From a bacterium (GTDB lineage: Bacteria > Cyanobacteriota > Vampirovibrionia > Obscuribacterales > Obscuribacteraceae), in assembly GCA_016124935.1 (NCBI GenBank), contig WGMS01000005.1, positions 1 to 64,000 of the forward strand: 64,000 nt of DNA, read 5' to 3'. How positions within the stretch are numbered: the first letter of the stretch is position 1; each line of letters begins with the position of its first letter. The notes beneath the pieces were generated by a model, which was not told the DNA's origin, searched no databases, and saw only the letters and a list, made by a program, of their open reading frames with translations. This document shows positions 44,701-51,909 of this stretch, piece by piece. Position numbers and translations under genes: made by a program.

Positions 44701-45632
44701 GACCGTAGCGAAGCCAGAAGATCGGCGTCATTCTGACGCTTTACTCTGCCCTGTTCGGCCAATTGATGGAAAGTAGGCGCCGGTTCGGCCCCGATGAAAC
44801 TCTTCAGCTTAGCCACACCGGCATCTTTGAGACCGAGTCCCAGACCGACCACACCGAAGGTGTAAGCGTTCTTGCCATAGTCTTCCAGACCGGAATACTT
44901 GGAAAAATCTGCTCCTTTGAAAGCTACATCGTGGGAGAACGTATGAGCGAAGCCAGCCGGAGCGCCCGAAAGGGTGGTAGCAGTGATGTTGCTGCCCAAA
45001 AGCTTCTGCGCCCAGGGTTTTGCCAGGGAGCCCGCATAGGACTTGATCCCTATGGTAGAGGCGGTCAGGGTACCGAAAGTGGCAGCACCGACAGCGAAAT
45101 TCTTCGGTCGGGTCCAGATGCTATCCCCCTCTTCCGTGGGTATGAAGGTAAACTCGAAGGCACCGCCTGCAAGGGCTCCTTCGGCAATGGCGACTTTTGT
45201 AGGCGTGTTGAGAACTCGGCTCACCGCAAGCCCGGCTTCGGTGGGAGCCAGTTTGCTGCTCATCATCTTGACGCCTTTATGAGTCACCATGAACGGCGCG
45301 ATTATCCCGGCAGCACCTCCCAGTTGCTGGGCATGCCAGCGACCGGTGCCGAACTCGGCCGGAGCCGGAATATCCATCTTGCCGAGCACATCTTCCATGC
45401 CTACCAGCTGTAAAGCACCCCGACCGGCGCTATGGATAGAATAGGCTGCAGAGTAGAGCCCTTCTCCCACAAGGGTATCGGCGGGTTTGGCAATGCCGGG
45501 TAACGGAGCCTCATCCGGTTTGGTCAGTCTTACTAAAGATAGGTTATCGCTGGAAATGCCCAGGTCCATATCGACCTTGTTCAAATTGGAAGGCTGGTCT
45601 TTATCGGACTGGATTTCTGGTGTGTCTGCCAT
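41565..45632 (-). CDS. Giant helical-repeat protein with an RGG-type tail
   Basis: About 1,355 residues from the ATG at 45632 (MADTPEIQ); the frame extends to an ATG at 45671. An N-terminal 290-residue Gly/Ala-rich domain has hydrophobic stretches. Numbering from 45671, a repeat region (about 445-845) holds five divergent copies of a 65-85-residue unit starting like FGEYARGDGASVGKALLEWA, and pairs 1+2 and 3+4 are alike (EALTKAAADPASPQAVRD versus EALARSSFHPDAPQGLRD). The middle and C-terminal parts are alpha-rich, and the protein ends with GGDRGGDRGGDRGGRG, an RGG-box-like tail. No known family is recognised; it may be a lineage-specific scaffold or RNA-binding protein. Confidence 0.8.
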   Translation of the reverse strand: MADTPEIQSDKDQPSNLNKVDMDLGISSDNLSLVRLTKPDEAPLPGIAKPADTLVGEGLYSAAYSIHSAGRGALQLVGMEDVLGKMDIPAPAEFGTGRWHAQQLGGAAGIIAPFMVTHKGVKMMSSKLAPTEAGLAVSRVLNTPTKVAIAEGALAGGAFEFTFIPTEEGDSIWTRPKNFAVGAATFGTLTASTIGIKSYAGSLAKPWAQKLLGSNITATTLSGAPAGFAHTFSHDVAFKGADFSKYSGLEDYGKNAYTFGVVGLGLGLKDAGVAKLKSFIGAEPAPTFHQLAEQGRVKRQNDADLLASLRSDIAPAVARTGLEAAQRSTVREGGIEIKPADIAPGKLEAKVETDAGSGKGLVERARDAGRRIIEGEGADRRLENTVLAGKDGARAGETFKVYDVPQEIAPSVKEGFTRALEAVKEGTTESAGRFLDFAGDASNAPAAKFIIEAAHIKNDPALIDLVSRVYQLSPEVNNALRGEALTKAAADPASPQAVRDAFTQWARTGGVEFGHDLVAMGERMGKPEIQNLAIETYRQIESSPLGKDLRMGESIVQIREKYGQEYKVEGEGNEAVSRIATEAVASRLRRQVDSRNEFDPQSFEYGKFNERLGEFDRGLDMLVRAEKQGTEVDTRAFGEYARGDGASVGKALLEWAYTVDSPRMVKVIERAYGFDYTQSRTIEGEALARSSFHPDAPQGLRDRFLKYAEGDGQAVGDYLLSEAVRNNDPYMEHAVVMAYASAPNSRLGSTLMKGVELLDAAMGKRVSEGESGVVSEAAPFNREATAALVDYARGEGVHLGRALEKLASLSPEVDPRAATTLKEAYLFSQNGGRRDVGDAQLKGIRHDADVIEPFLNLISKVPTNPAEYAAFKAQVIDFIARNRREITDPNQPQRARETGYSIETDPSSPNYGKNIFEIIASQSAYSSVAGPIDFYFRTDYGLSRFSDIRPVELDYAQIGPGAEGAARSNSYRAQKMFPEFEAATGNTKLVKAHQLVDLIDGMTPRQFRDWLAYGQAKAEGSDLTNFDRMGIVGAKVLNRPELVDAVARDVTGDGAVKSFRDMLRASEAQNTAEAPAWLGDHIGMKLEVARGRLGSGAQPGQVLREALPDWLVKDLLRGNVQVKPDGSVQYKPEVNAELVKEMESVRRSDPNKFNELAGFSGPGARPPRVETLQSRFDRVEKMLSIEGPGSPELVAKLQRLAGEDPAALDQIMFRLNPERSAPEYRELIDIVTDGAKNISDVSMLMKTINEGNNLHRVRNPKDRNYNKNVTEGDVQVNQELAISLVNQMVSPSGGKHGRALELVDGLISGRFRPPRREGGFNRGGDRGGDRGGDRGGRGKPQGRRGSEEGDGRRGQ
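41645..41685 (-). repeat. Short Gly-Gly-Asp-Arg coding repeat
   Basis: Near the 3' end of the giant gene a short unit encoding GGDR is repeated about three times, in a form that could gain or lose units by slippage. The overlapping open frame begins just upstream and passes through the same bases. Confidence 0.7.
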
Positions 45633-45814
45633 AGAAACGAACTGAACTCTTATAAATAGCCGGGTACCCATGAGGTTACTTACTATTTATTCCGCAGACA
45701 ATGGTAAATCTCCCATGCCGATATTATTTATGCCGAAATCAAAATGGGCTTAGTCTAAGTGGGTATGATACAAATACCTCGAACAGAAGCAAGGAAAAGC
45801 CAACAGAAGCCCAG

Positions 45815-46492
45815 ATGGCCAAGATCCTTTTAGTAGAAGACGAGACAGATATATCCGAGCTGGTCAGTGAGTGGCTGGCCCGGGAACACCATGTGGTGGA
45901 GGTGGCGACTTCAGGGGAAGAAGCCCTGGATATAATCAGGGTCTATCCTTTTGATGTGCTCATTCTCGACTGGGTCCTGCCCGGCATAAGCGGTGTCGAT
46001 GTTTGCAGACAATATCGCAGCAAAGGCGGGCGTTCTCCGATATTAATGCTGACGGCAAAGAAGGACGTGGACGAAAAGGAGACCGGTCTCGATGCCGGCG
46101 CCGATGACTATCTGACCAAGCCCTTCGAACTGAAGGAACTCTCGGCAAGAATCCGTGCGCTGTTGCGGCGACCGACCCCTTTCGCCGGAACTGTGTTAAA
46201 AGTAGGGCCTATCAGCCTGGATACGACATCCCACGAGGTTACCAGGGATGGCGCAGTGGTGGAGCTTTTGCCAAAAGAGTTCGCCTTGCTGGCATTTTTC
46301 ATGCGTCATCCGAACCAGGTCTTCAGCGCCGATGCTCTACTAGATAGAGTCTGGTCCTCGGACTCGGAGGCATCGCCCGAAACCATCCGTACCTATATAA
46401 AAAGATTGCGCAAAAAAATCGACGAAAAAGGAAAGCCTTCCATGGTCGGCACGGTTCATGGAGTAGGCTATAAACTGGTCGGTCCGGATTAA
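45815..46492 (+). CDS. OmpR/PhoB-family response regulator
   Basis: 225 residues from the ATG at 45815 (MAKILLVEDETD); the open frame reaches back to 45701 but adds an implausible leader. The receiver domain has the acidic pocket, phosphoacceptor D52 (LILDWVLPGISG), the switch in LTAKKD and the Lys in LTKPFE. A winged-helix DNA-binding domain follows, with EVTRDGAVVELLPKEFALLA and ETIRTYIKRLRKKI. It should control transcription upon phosphorylation. No histidine kinase gene adjoins it, so it is an orphan here. A T-rich hairpin follows the stop. Confidence 0.95.
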   Translation: MAKILLVEDETDISELVSEWLAREHHVVEVATSGEEALDIIRVYPFDVLILDWVLPGISGVDVCRQYRSKGGRSPILMLTAKKDVDEKETGLDAGADDYLTKPFELKELSARIRALLRRPTPFAGTVLKVGPISLDTTSHEVTRDGAVVELLPKEFALLAFFMRHPNQVFSADALLDRVWSSDSEASPETIRTYIKRLRKKIDEKGKPSMVGTVHGVGYKLVGPD

Positions 46493-46499
46493 ACGAAAC

Positions 46500-46526
46500 A
46501 AAAAAATCAAGCGGGGCGATTTTTTT
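46500..46526 (+). terminator. AT-rich hairpin with T-run after the response regulator gene
   Basis: AAAAAAATC (46500-46508) pairs with GATTTTTTT (46518-46526) around a 9-base loop, 8 bp after the stop codon. The stem is weak but the T-run is in place for Rho-independent termination. Confidence 0.45.
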
Positions 46527-46625
46527 AGCTCAAACCTCGCAATTCCACAAATCTGTCACAAACCTCTTCTAGGATAGGAGCATCGAGATCAAAACTCGCT
46601 TGTTGAAGTCCGAGGTCCCCTGCAA

Positions 46626-46874
46626 ATGTCGCACAGATCAAAAGTTACTTCCCAGTTCGGTAGATACTACAGCCTGAAGTCTCTTCAAGCGCTGAATGTC
46701 GCCGAGATGAGAAGCATGCAACAATCCTGCGTCAATCCTCCGAATGCATCGGGCTCTCACAACCAGGGCTTCTTCTGCAAATGTGTCGAGTCTTTCAAAC
46801 TAAACTTCCCAAAGATAAGACAGTGGGCCGAAGACCTGTTCTACGAGCCGGTCGAGCCCACCAGCCACAAATAA
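46626..46874 (+). CDS. Hypothetical 82-residue protein
   Basis: ATG at 46626, no strong ribosome site. The product is basic in the first half (MSHRSKVTSQFGRYYSLKSL) with three cysteines (SCVNPPNASG, then FFCKCVES) and ends KIRQWAEDLFYEPVEP, a plausible folded helix. No family is recognised. It is followed by a hairpin (46906-46927). Codon use looks like the neighbours, but this is one of the weaker calls. Confidence 0.4.
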   Translation: MSHRSKVTSQFGRYYSLKSLQALNVAEMRSMQQSCVNPPNASGSHNQGFFCKCVESFKLNFPKIRQWAEDLFYEPVEPTSHK

Positions 46875-46905
46875 TTGATCTCGAAAAGCTTTTCTGACAA
46901 AGGGG

Positions 46906-46927
46906 CGGACTCAGTTTACTGGGTCCG
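46906..46927 (+). terminator. Possible terminator hairpin
   Basis: CGGACTCAG pairs with CTGGGTCCG (one G-U pair) around a four-base loop, 32 bp after the small gene. The following bases are T-poor (TCGGGGTCTTT), so termination would be inefficient or Rho-dependent. Confidence 0.35.
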
Positions 46928-46982
46928 TCGGGGTCTTTAAGGGTATTAGAGAATAATCACTGCAAGATCACTGCACAATCGC

Positions 46983-47011
46983 TTGACAGGGATGCGGTGG
47001 TGCCTTATGGT
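46983..47011 (+). promoter_or_regulatory. Sigma-70-type promoter
   Basis: A perfect TTGACA (46983-46988), 17-bp spacer and TATGGT (47006-47011). Transcription would start near 47018 and give a long leader for the ABC transporter gene at 47399. Confidence 0.6.
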
Positions 47012-47060
47012 TTGATTTATCTCTCAAGAACCACTTATCATTTTGAGCAGGAGACAACCA

Positions 47061-47084
47061 ATGACCTGGATCGCTTTCAATTAA
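47061..47084 (+). CDS. Possible seven-residue leader peptide
   Basis: ATG ACC TGG ATC GCT TTC AAT TAA (MTWIAFN) is preceded by AGGAG with ideal seven-base spacing and lies about 45 bp after a good promoter. Short translated leaders can control a downstream gene, here the ABC transporter. It is too short to exclude chance. Confidence 0.3.
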   Translation: MTWIAFN

Positions 47085-47398
47085 AAGGCCTGGCGCAGTA
47101 GCCATCTTCGACCGTCATACGAATCGACTTCATATAGATGGCCACAGGTTGTAGCTCTCCCTGCACGAACCAACGCAAACGCAACAACTTTTGCAAACCA
47201 GGACCTTCATCTGTTTGTGCTCGTAACCAGCTCGGCAAGTCGCAAGCTTAGTTCGAGATTGAGTTCGGTTTCGGCACCGGCAACGCAGTTGAATCTGACT
47301 ATTTTGAGCGGTCCATTGCGTCTTTTGCGTGTCGAATCGAAGCTAATCGAAATCGAATTTGAAAAAGCCTCAAGACTTGTCTTTTCGGAGACAGTTCG

Positions 47399-49216
47399 AT
47401 GAACTCGTTTATGCAAAGAAATCCCTTCGGATTTCTCATATCTCACGGCTGGCAGTATGCCGGTGACTTACGATGGATCCTGATCGTATGCTACATCATG
47501 CACGCCTGCGCCCAGGCCGCACTACTGGCGGAGCCCTATATCATAGGGAACCTATTGAACACTGTGCAACTGCAAACCAAGGCAGCGCCTGCCTTGATGC
47601 AGGAGATCTTCTACACCCTGGCGATTTATTTCTTTCTGCAATTCACATTCTGGGTGTTCCACGGGCCTGCCCGTTATCTGGAGATGTTTCTCGGCTTCAA
47701 AATAAAGCTCAACTATAGAACCGCGCTATTTAGGATGGTGACCTCTCTGCCTCTGCCCTGGCACCGGCAGCACCACTCTGGTGAGAGCATCGATAAAATA
47801 AATCGCGCCGCTAACTCGCTGGGTCTATATTTTGAAGACGGCTTCCAGGTATCGTATATGGTGTTCCGATTGATAGGAGCCCAGGTTATGCTGTGCTGCT
47901 TTCTGCCGGAGGCCGGCTTTGCCGCGCTTACAATCACTACTATCGCGGTGATTATGGAAATTTGGCTTCATATCTATCTTTCGAAGATGTATAAGACCCT
48001 CAACAAGTGCGAGAACCACGTCGCTTCTGCCGTTCACGACTATATCACCAACGTCGAGAGCGTCATCATGCTGCGCTTAGAAGAGCGCACCACCGAAGAG
48101 GTGGCGCGACGCATCGCCTCTCAGCTCGATTTGATTAAGAAAGCGGTTCGCATGAACGAAACCAAATGGTTCATCAGCACTATGCTGATTGCCACCATGA
48201 CGGTGTTGGTCCTCGGCTATTACACCTTCTCTACTCTGTCCAGTGGACAACAGCTAATGGCAGGGACCTTCGTTGCCCTATTCGAATATCTGCGTCGCAT
48301 CGGCGAATCTTTCTCGGATTTCGCCCTGCTTTATGGCAGAGTAGTGAGACAGGCGACGGATGTAAAAAGCGCGGACACCATTGTCTGTGCCGCTTCCGCC
48401 CTGGCAGATCCAGCGATTAGCGAAAAGCACCATGCGCTGCCCACCGCCTGGACGACGCTCGCCATAAACGATCTGAACTTCGCCTACGAAGACGCCGAAT
48501 ATGGCAAAATGCATCTGCGCGACATCAATATAGAGTTGAGCAAAGGCAAGAGCGTTGCCCTTGTGGGCGAGAGCGGCAGCGGCAAGAGTACTCTTATGTC
48601 CTTGCTGCGTGGACTGCAAGATCCGGACAGCGTTGAAGTTCGCTGTGATGGTGTGCGTATGCCGAAAGGTCTCAAGCACCTGGCTGGTGCCACCACATTG
48701 CTTCCTCAAGATCCGCAGTTGTTCAACGACACCGTGGAGCGCAACGTCACCTTCGGTCTTGAAGCGCACGAAACAGCCATGCCAGAAGCCATTGAACTGG
48801 CACGCTTCGCGCCGGTGCTGGCAAGGCTGTCCCGGGGAGTTGACACCAACATCGCCGAGAAAGGGGTCAACTTAAGTGGTGGCGAAAAGCAGCGGCTGGC
48901 TCTGGCGCGCGGATTGTTCTTCGCGCGAGATTCAGAGCTGGTCTTGTTAGATGAGCCAACCAGCAGCGTCGACACCTATAACGAGCGCCTTATCTATACA
49001 GGCGTTCTGAATAGATTCCGGGACAAATGTCTGGTTTCATCGATTCACAAGCTGCACTTGCTGGATCTTTTCGACCAGATCTATGTCCTCGATGGTGGCA
49101 GAATTGTAGAGTCTGGAGACTTTTACAGTCTGCTGAAAAGTGATGGCGCCCTGGCACGGATGTGGAAGCAATACCAGGTCGGTGCAGGCGATATGGTCAG
49201 CGTGGGAGGTGAGTGA
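47399..49216 (+). CDS. ABC-type exporter, fused membrane and ATPase domains
   Basis: 605 residues, a half-transporter that would dimerise. Residues 20-330 hold five or six membrane helices; the nucleotide-binding domain (about 355-595) has Walker A GESGSGKST, Q-loop LLPQDPQLF, signature LSGGEKQ, Walker B LVLLDEPTS and the H-loop His in SSIHK. ABC exporters of this build move lipids, peptides or drugs out of the cytoplasm; the substrate is unknown. The ATG at 47399 overlaps the stop of a weak small frame in an ATGA arrangement. The long leader ahead of it suggests regulation at the RNA level. Confidence 0.93.
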   Translation: MNSFMQRNPFGFLISHGWQYAGDLRWILIVCYIMHACAQAALLAEPYIIGNLLNTVQLQTKAAPALMQEIFYTLAIYFFLQFTFWVFHGPARYLEMFLGFKIKLNYRTALFRMVTSLPLPWHRQHHSGESIDKINRAANSLGLYFEDGFQVSYMVFRLIGAQVMLCCFLPEAGFAALTITTIAVIMEIWLHIYLSKMYKTLNKCENHVASAVHDYITNVESVIMLRLEERTTEEVARRIASQLDLIKKAVRMNETKWFISTMLIATMTVLVLGYYTFSTLSSGQQLMAGTFVALFEYLRRIGESFSDFALLYGRVVRQATDVKSADTIVCAASALADPAISEKHHALPTAWTTLAINDLNFAYEDAEYGKMHLRDINIELSKGKSVALVGESGSGKSTLMSLLRGLQDPDSVEVRCDGVRMPKGLKHLAGATTLLPQDPQLFNDTVERNVTFGLEAHETAMPEAIELARFAPVLARLSRGVDTNIAEKGVNLSGGEKQRLALARGLFFARDSELVLLDEPTSSVDTYNERLIYTGVLNRFRDKCLVSSIHKLHLLDLFDQIYVLDGGRIVESGDFYSLLKSDGALARMWKQYQVGAGDMVSVGGE

Positions 49217-49305
49217 CTAACTCCTAAAAATCCAGATGTCATCAGGAAGAACATTCAGAATCTCTGTCCTAGCTGAAGTCGCCCACAAACACATCGCATG
49301 TAGTA

Positions 49306-49920
49306 CTAAACAGGAGGCTCTTTATGTCCCCAGGTTTTTCGTTCTTCAAAATTGTACTCGGTCCTCTCAACGACAGACCTCCAGTTCAGATTAGCTGGTT
49401 GAACATTCAACTCTGTTATCAAAAACTCAACTATTCTTTCAGCAGATACTCGTCCTGTTGGGATATGCTTTTTCTTCAAACTCCGGTACCAACCTTCCTG
49501 GGAATCTCGAAATATCTGCAAGTGCGGATATGGGATAGGAGAAATCGGATCTTCTGGATGATAGTGCCAACCCAAGACTTTTGTTTGTGGAGTATCTTGA
49601 ATTTGATAAATGTAGTGCCTTGTTGAGACAGTGTACTTGCCCTCCAAGACTCGTATTTGAACCTGTTGTATCGCTTGAAAATACAGATAATCTCCAGCGC
49701 CATCTACCAAAACAATAAGAGGGATGCCTCTTTCGTTTCTAATCCTGCTTCTAGTTTCAACTTTAACAGCGATTCTAGTTGAACTATGGTGCACTGCTGG
49801 AGCGTAATAAACATTGGCATCTTGATCAATACACTGAAAAACGTCCCTAAAGTCAGCCAAAAACAGATTAAGGGCATCTTGAGGATTATCAGGCCAATCT
49901 ACGATACTTTGTTTTGACAA
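49306..49920 (-). CDS. Second gene of a toxin-antitoxin-like two-gene cassette
   Basis: 204 residues starting at a TTG at 49920 that lies inside the end of the upstream small gene (22-bp overlap). Distinct features are GIPLIVLVDGAGDYLYFQAI, HYIYQIQDTPQTKV, a HYHPEDP segment followed by PHLQIF, and KKHIPTGRVSAERIVEFLI. This pattern recalls uncharacterised proteins (broadly DUF6516/TumE-like) encoded next to a small acidic partner in many bacteria. I name the similarity from memory and cannot verify it. The His-rich motifs could be catalytic. Confidence 0.65.
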   Translation of the reverse strand: MSKQSIVDWPDNPQDALNLFLADFRDVFQCIDQDANVYYAPAVHHSSTRIAVKVETRSRIRNERGIPLIVLVDGAGDYLYFQAIQQVQIRVLEGKYTVSTRHYIYQIQDTPQTKVLGWHYHPEDPISPIPYPHLQIFRDSQEGWYRSLKKKHIPTGRVSAERIVEFLITELNVQPANLNWRSVVERTEYNFEERKTWGHKEPPV

Positions 49921-50117
49921 TGCTTTTGAATCATGGGAAGCAAAGCTATTATATCGGATACATCTGGTGCATCCTCTTCATTGTAAGCTCCATCTTGCAG
50001 ATTTCTCAAAAATTCATCAGTAGTAATACCGAGCAAGCTCTGCACAGAGCGCTCAAAAAGCTCTCTTGCGCCTTCCTCATCCAATGGATGAATATCTTTG
50101 TCTATTTCTACTGCCAC
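49899..50117 (-). CDS. Small acidic first gene of the two-gene cassette (antitoxin-like)
   Basis: 72 residues from a GTG at 50117. FERSVQSLLGITTDEFLRNL and a following acidic segment ending DIIALLPMIQ resemble short proteins that precede the HYHPE-type protein in similar cassettes elsewhere. It overlaps that gene by 22 bp, consistent with translational coupling. The ribosome site is weak. Confidence 0.6.
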   Translation of the reverse strand: MAVEIDKDIHPLDEEGARELFERSVQSLLGITTDEFLRNLQDGAYNEEDAPDVSDIIALLPMIQKHCQNKVS

Positions 50118-50346
50118 TGGTTCTTACCGTCTTTGCTTATCAACAAGAATATACCCAATCCCAAACCATAGTATATACATGTTTTTACCAATTTTCGCGA
50201 AAGAGCCTGAAATGGTACCTATACGCCAATGAAACCTTGAAATTCTGACTCAGGGGCAGCATTCTCTTCTTAATGCCTGAGGCTCATTCCTTGAAAGCTC
50301 TTGATGGGGCTCGAATTAGTCAGCGTTTCATTTTCAAGTTCCTCTC

Positions 50347-50976
50347 TCAATACGGCTGAACAAATAATCCGTTGGTAATTGCGATATCTCGAACGGCTGC
50401 TCTCAGACTATCATGCCGCAGTGGTCGCACATCCGCTGCTGTACACTTAAAAGCGTCGGTGGCTCGCTCATAAAACGCGAACGCCTCCTCGTCATTATGA
50501 GCATTATAGAAAGCCAGCCCATCTACGGCAGTGTAAGCAAAAGTGGTGTCATAAAAGAACCGCGACCACTCCTGGCTGAAGCGACGGCTGCTCTCTTTTG
50601 AAATAGCAGATACCGTGCCTGCCCGCATTGCACCAGGACCACGCAGGTCTAGAAGTTTGAGCGGTCTTGTAGTGGTCAATGCGGCAACTTCCCAGGTTCC
50701 GGTTTCGACAACTTTCGAATCGCCAAATATCTCCACCAAACATGAAGACAATTTGCTGGCACCATATACAATGCCCCTATCCGGATCTTCGCTTTTTGCT
50801 GGAAAGGGCGCCCGATGATGATCAAATCTGCTGATTGGTCCGAAGCTACGAAAAGAGAGTGCATGGGCACCATGCCTCAAAGGGTCATAAAGTCTTACTA
50901 TGGTCGCTCCCTTCGGAACAACAAGATAAAGAGGATCAGGAGCCACGGAAGGAGGGGGTGGATCAACGGCAACCAA
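50347..50976 (-). CDS. RES-domain toxin
   Basis: 209 residues. The RES family signature residues are visible: Arg in IVRLYDP, Glu in GASKLSSCLVEIFGD and Ser in TVSAISKES. Known members of this toxin family degrade NAD+. It starts at a TTG 5 bp after the HTH gene, the usual order in RES-Xre pairs (antitoxin first), and GGAG lies 13 bases upstream inside the preceding gene. A proline-rich N-terminal extension (VDPPPPSVAPDP) precedes the fold. Confidence 0.9.
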   Translation of the reverse strand: MVAVDPPPPSVAPDPLYLVVPKGATIVRLYDPLRHGAHALSFRSFGPISRFDHHRAPFPAKSEDPDRGIVYGASKLSSCLVEIFGDSKVVETGTWEVAALTTTRPLKLLDLRGPGAMRAGTVSAISKESSRRFSQEWSRFFYDTTFAYTAVDGLAFYNAHNDEEAFAFYERATDAFKCTAADVRPLRHDSLRAAVRDIAITNGLFVQPY

Positions 50977-50981
50977 AGTGC

Positions 50982-51602
50982 TTAGCTAGCTCCTACAGCC
51001 TGGGCTTCATGGAGAACTTCGGCGACCAATCCCTTCTTCAGAGCTTCTATCGGTCTCAGTCCGTCAAAAATGTTGTTAGAACGGGCCAACCAACTGATCT
51101 GGGCAAATGCTCCACAGTTCAGGGCCGCAAGCACCTCTGGCAAGCCCTGAACCACACCATTGGGTCCGCTGGCATCAAACTGCCAGGCAGGAAATTTCAT
51201 GACATTATTGTCTAAGACTCCCAGAAGCAGACCGGCCTTTACTCTGTCATGGGGAGTTTGCCTGGAGACCCCTAGCATTTTCGCGACTTGAGAAGCGGAG
51301 AGCGAATCTTGCAAAATGCGCTTGCGATACGCAAACATCTGAACAAGAGAAGCAAGCTCTAGCGAATTCTGCTCATCTTTTGAATACTCGCGGACACCGA
51401 TGCGACGACCGAAACCGTCATCGCCTGATTTTGATTCTGCATCTGAGTCTGAGTCTGGATACGAGAAGAGAAGCTGCCGAGCCAGAATAGATAGTTCTTC
51501 CGGACCCAACCCCTGCAAAAGCAAGTGAACAAAAGCCTGCTTGCTCTCTTCATTAGAAAGCAACTCCAGGGCTCTTTTCTCGATATCTGCCGCTGAAGCC
51601 AT
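50982..51602 (-). CDS. HTH antitoxin paired with the RES-domain toxin
   Basis: About 206 residues. SLSASQVAKMLGVSRQTPHD is a helix-turn-helix, followed by a C-terminal domain (GLPEVLAALNCGAFAQISWL) like the Xre/MbcA/ParS toxin-binding region. It should bind both the toxin and its own promoter. I place the start at the ATG at 51602: an upstream in-frame ATG at 51629 lies almost inside the -10 box of a good promoter (51631-51659) and would not be in the transcript. Confidence 0.85.
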   Translation of the reverse strand: MASAADIEKRALELLSNEESKQAFVHLLLQGLGPEELSILARQLLFSYPDSDSDAESKSGDDGFGRRIGVREYSKDEQNSLELASLVQMFAYRKRILQDSLSASQVAKMLGVSRQTPHDRVKAGLLLGVLDNNVMKFPAWQFDASGPNGVVQGLPEVLAALNCGAFAQISWLARSNNIFDGLRPIEALKKGLVAEVLHEAQAVGAS

Positions 51603-51909
51603 CTTTGCCCATGCCTCAAAGTACACCATAATTCTAATCTATGCCGTAAGACTCGTCAAGTTGACCAACCTTACATACTTCAAAATATCCAACCCCGCTG
51701 TGGTAGGAGAATCTACCAATCGGCTCGCCCCCCTCTCTCACGATGTGGTCACGTTGCCGAGGCATAATCCAATTTATAGCCTTTCAAAACCCGGATGCGG
51801 GTGATGTCGAGCAACCCACAATTAATAAAAAACCGGGAATAGCGACACAGAGGCGGGTACAAGCTTAAAGGTATCCCGTTTATTCGGAAGCTCTCAGGAG
51901 ATTGACCAC
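51603..51909. other. 307-bp gap between the RES-Xre operon and the unknown gene at 51910
   Basis: Contains the antitoxin-toxin promoter (51631-51659, minus strand). In the rest I see no convincing gene or structured RNA. A Shine-Dalgarno AGGAG lies about ten bases before the ATG at 51910. Confidence 0.6.
51631..51659 (-). promoter_or_regulatory. Promoter of the RES-Xre toxin-antitoxin operon
   Basis: On the minus strand TTGACG (51654-51659) and TAGAAT (51631-51636) are separated by 17 bp. Start of transcription is expected near 51624, giving a leader of roughly 22 bases to the ATG at 51602. Such pairs are usually autoregulated by the antitoxin at this site. Confidence 0.65.

Larger units (their letters stand above)
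46875..47398 (+). other. 524-bp gap ahead of the ABC transporter gene: hairpin, promoter and long leader
   Basis: The gap holds a hairpin at 46906-46927, a good promoter at 46983-47011 and a seven-codon reading frame at 47061-47084. The leader to the ABC gene would be about 380 bases. An open frame from a GTG at 47217 ends in the four-base ATGA overlap with the ABC gene start, but has no ribosome site. I see no known riboswitch. Confidence 0.6.

Noticed and set aside
47217-47402. 61-residue plus-strand frame with ATGA overlap to the ABC exporter start
   Set aside because: Kept only as a remark: no usable ribosome site, low-complexity Ser/Leu/Arg start, and an antisense frame of equal quality.
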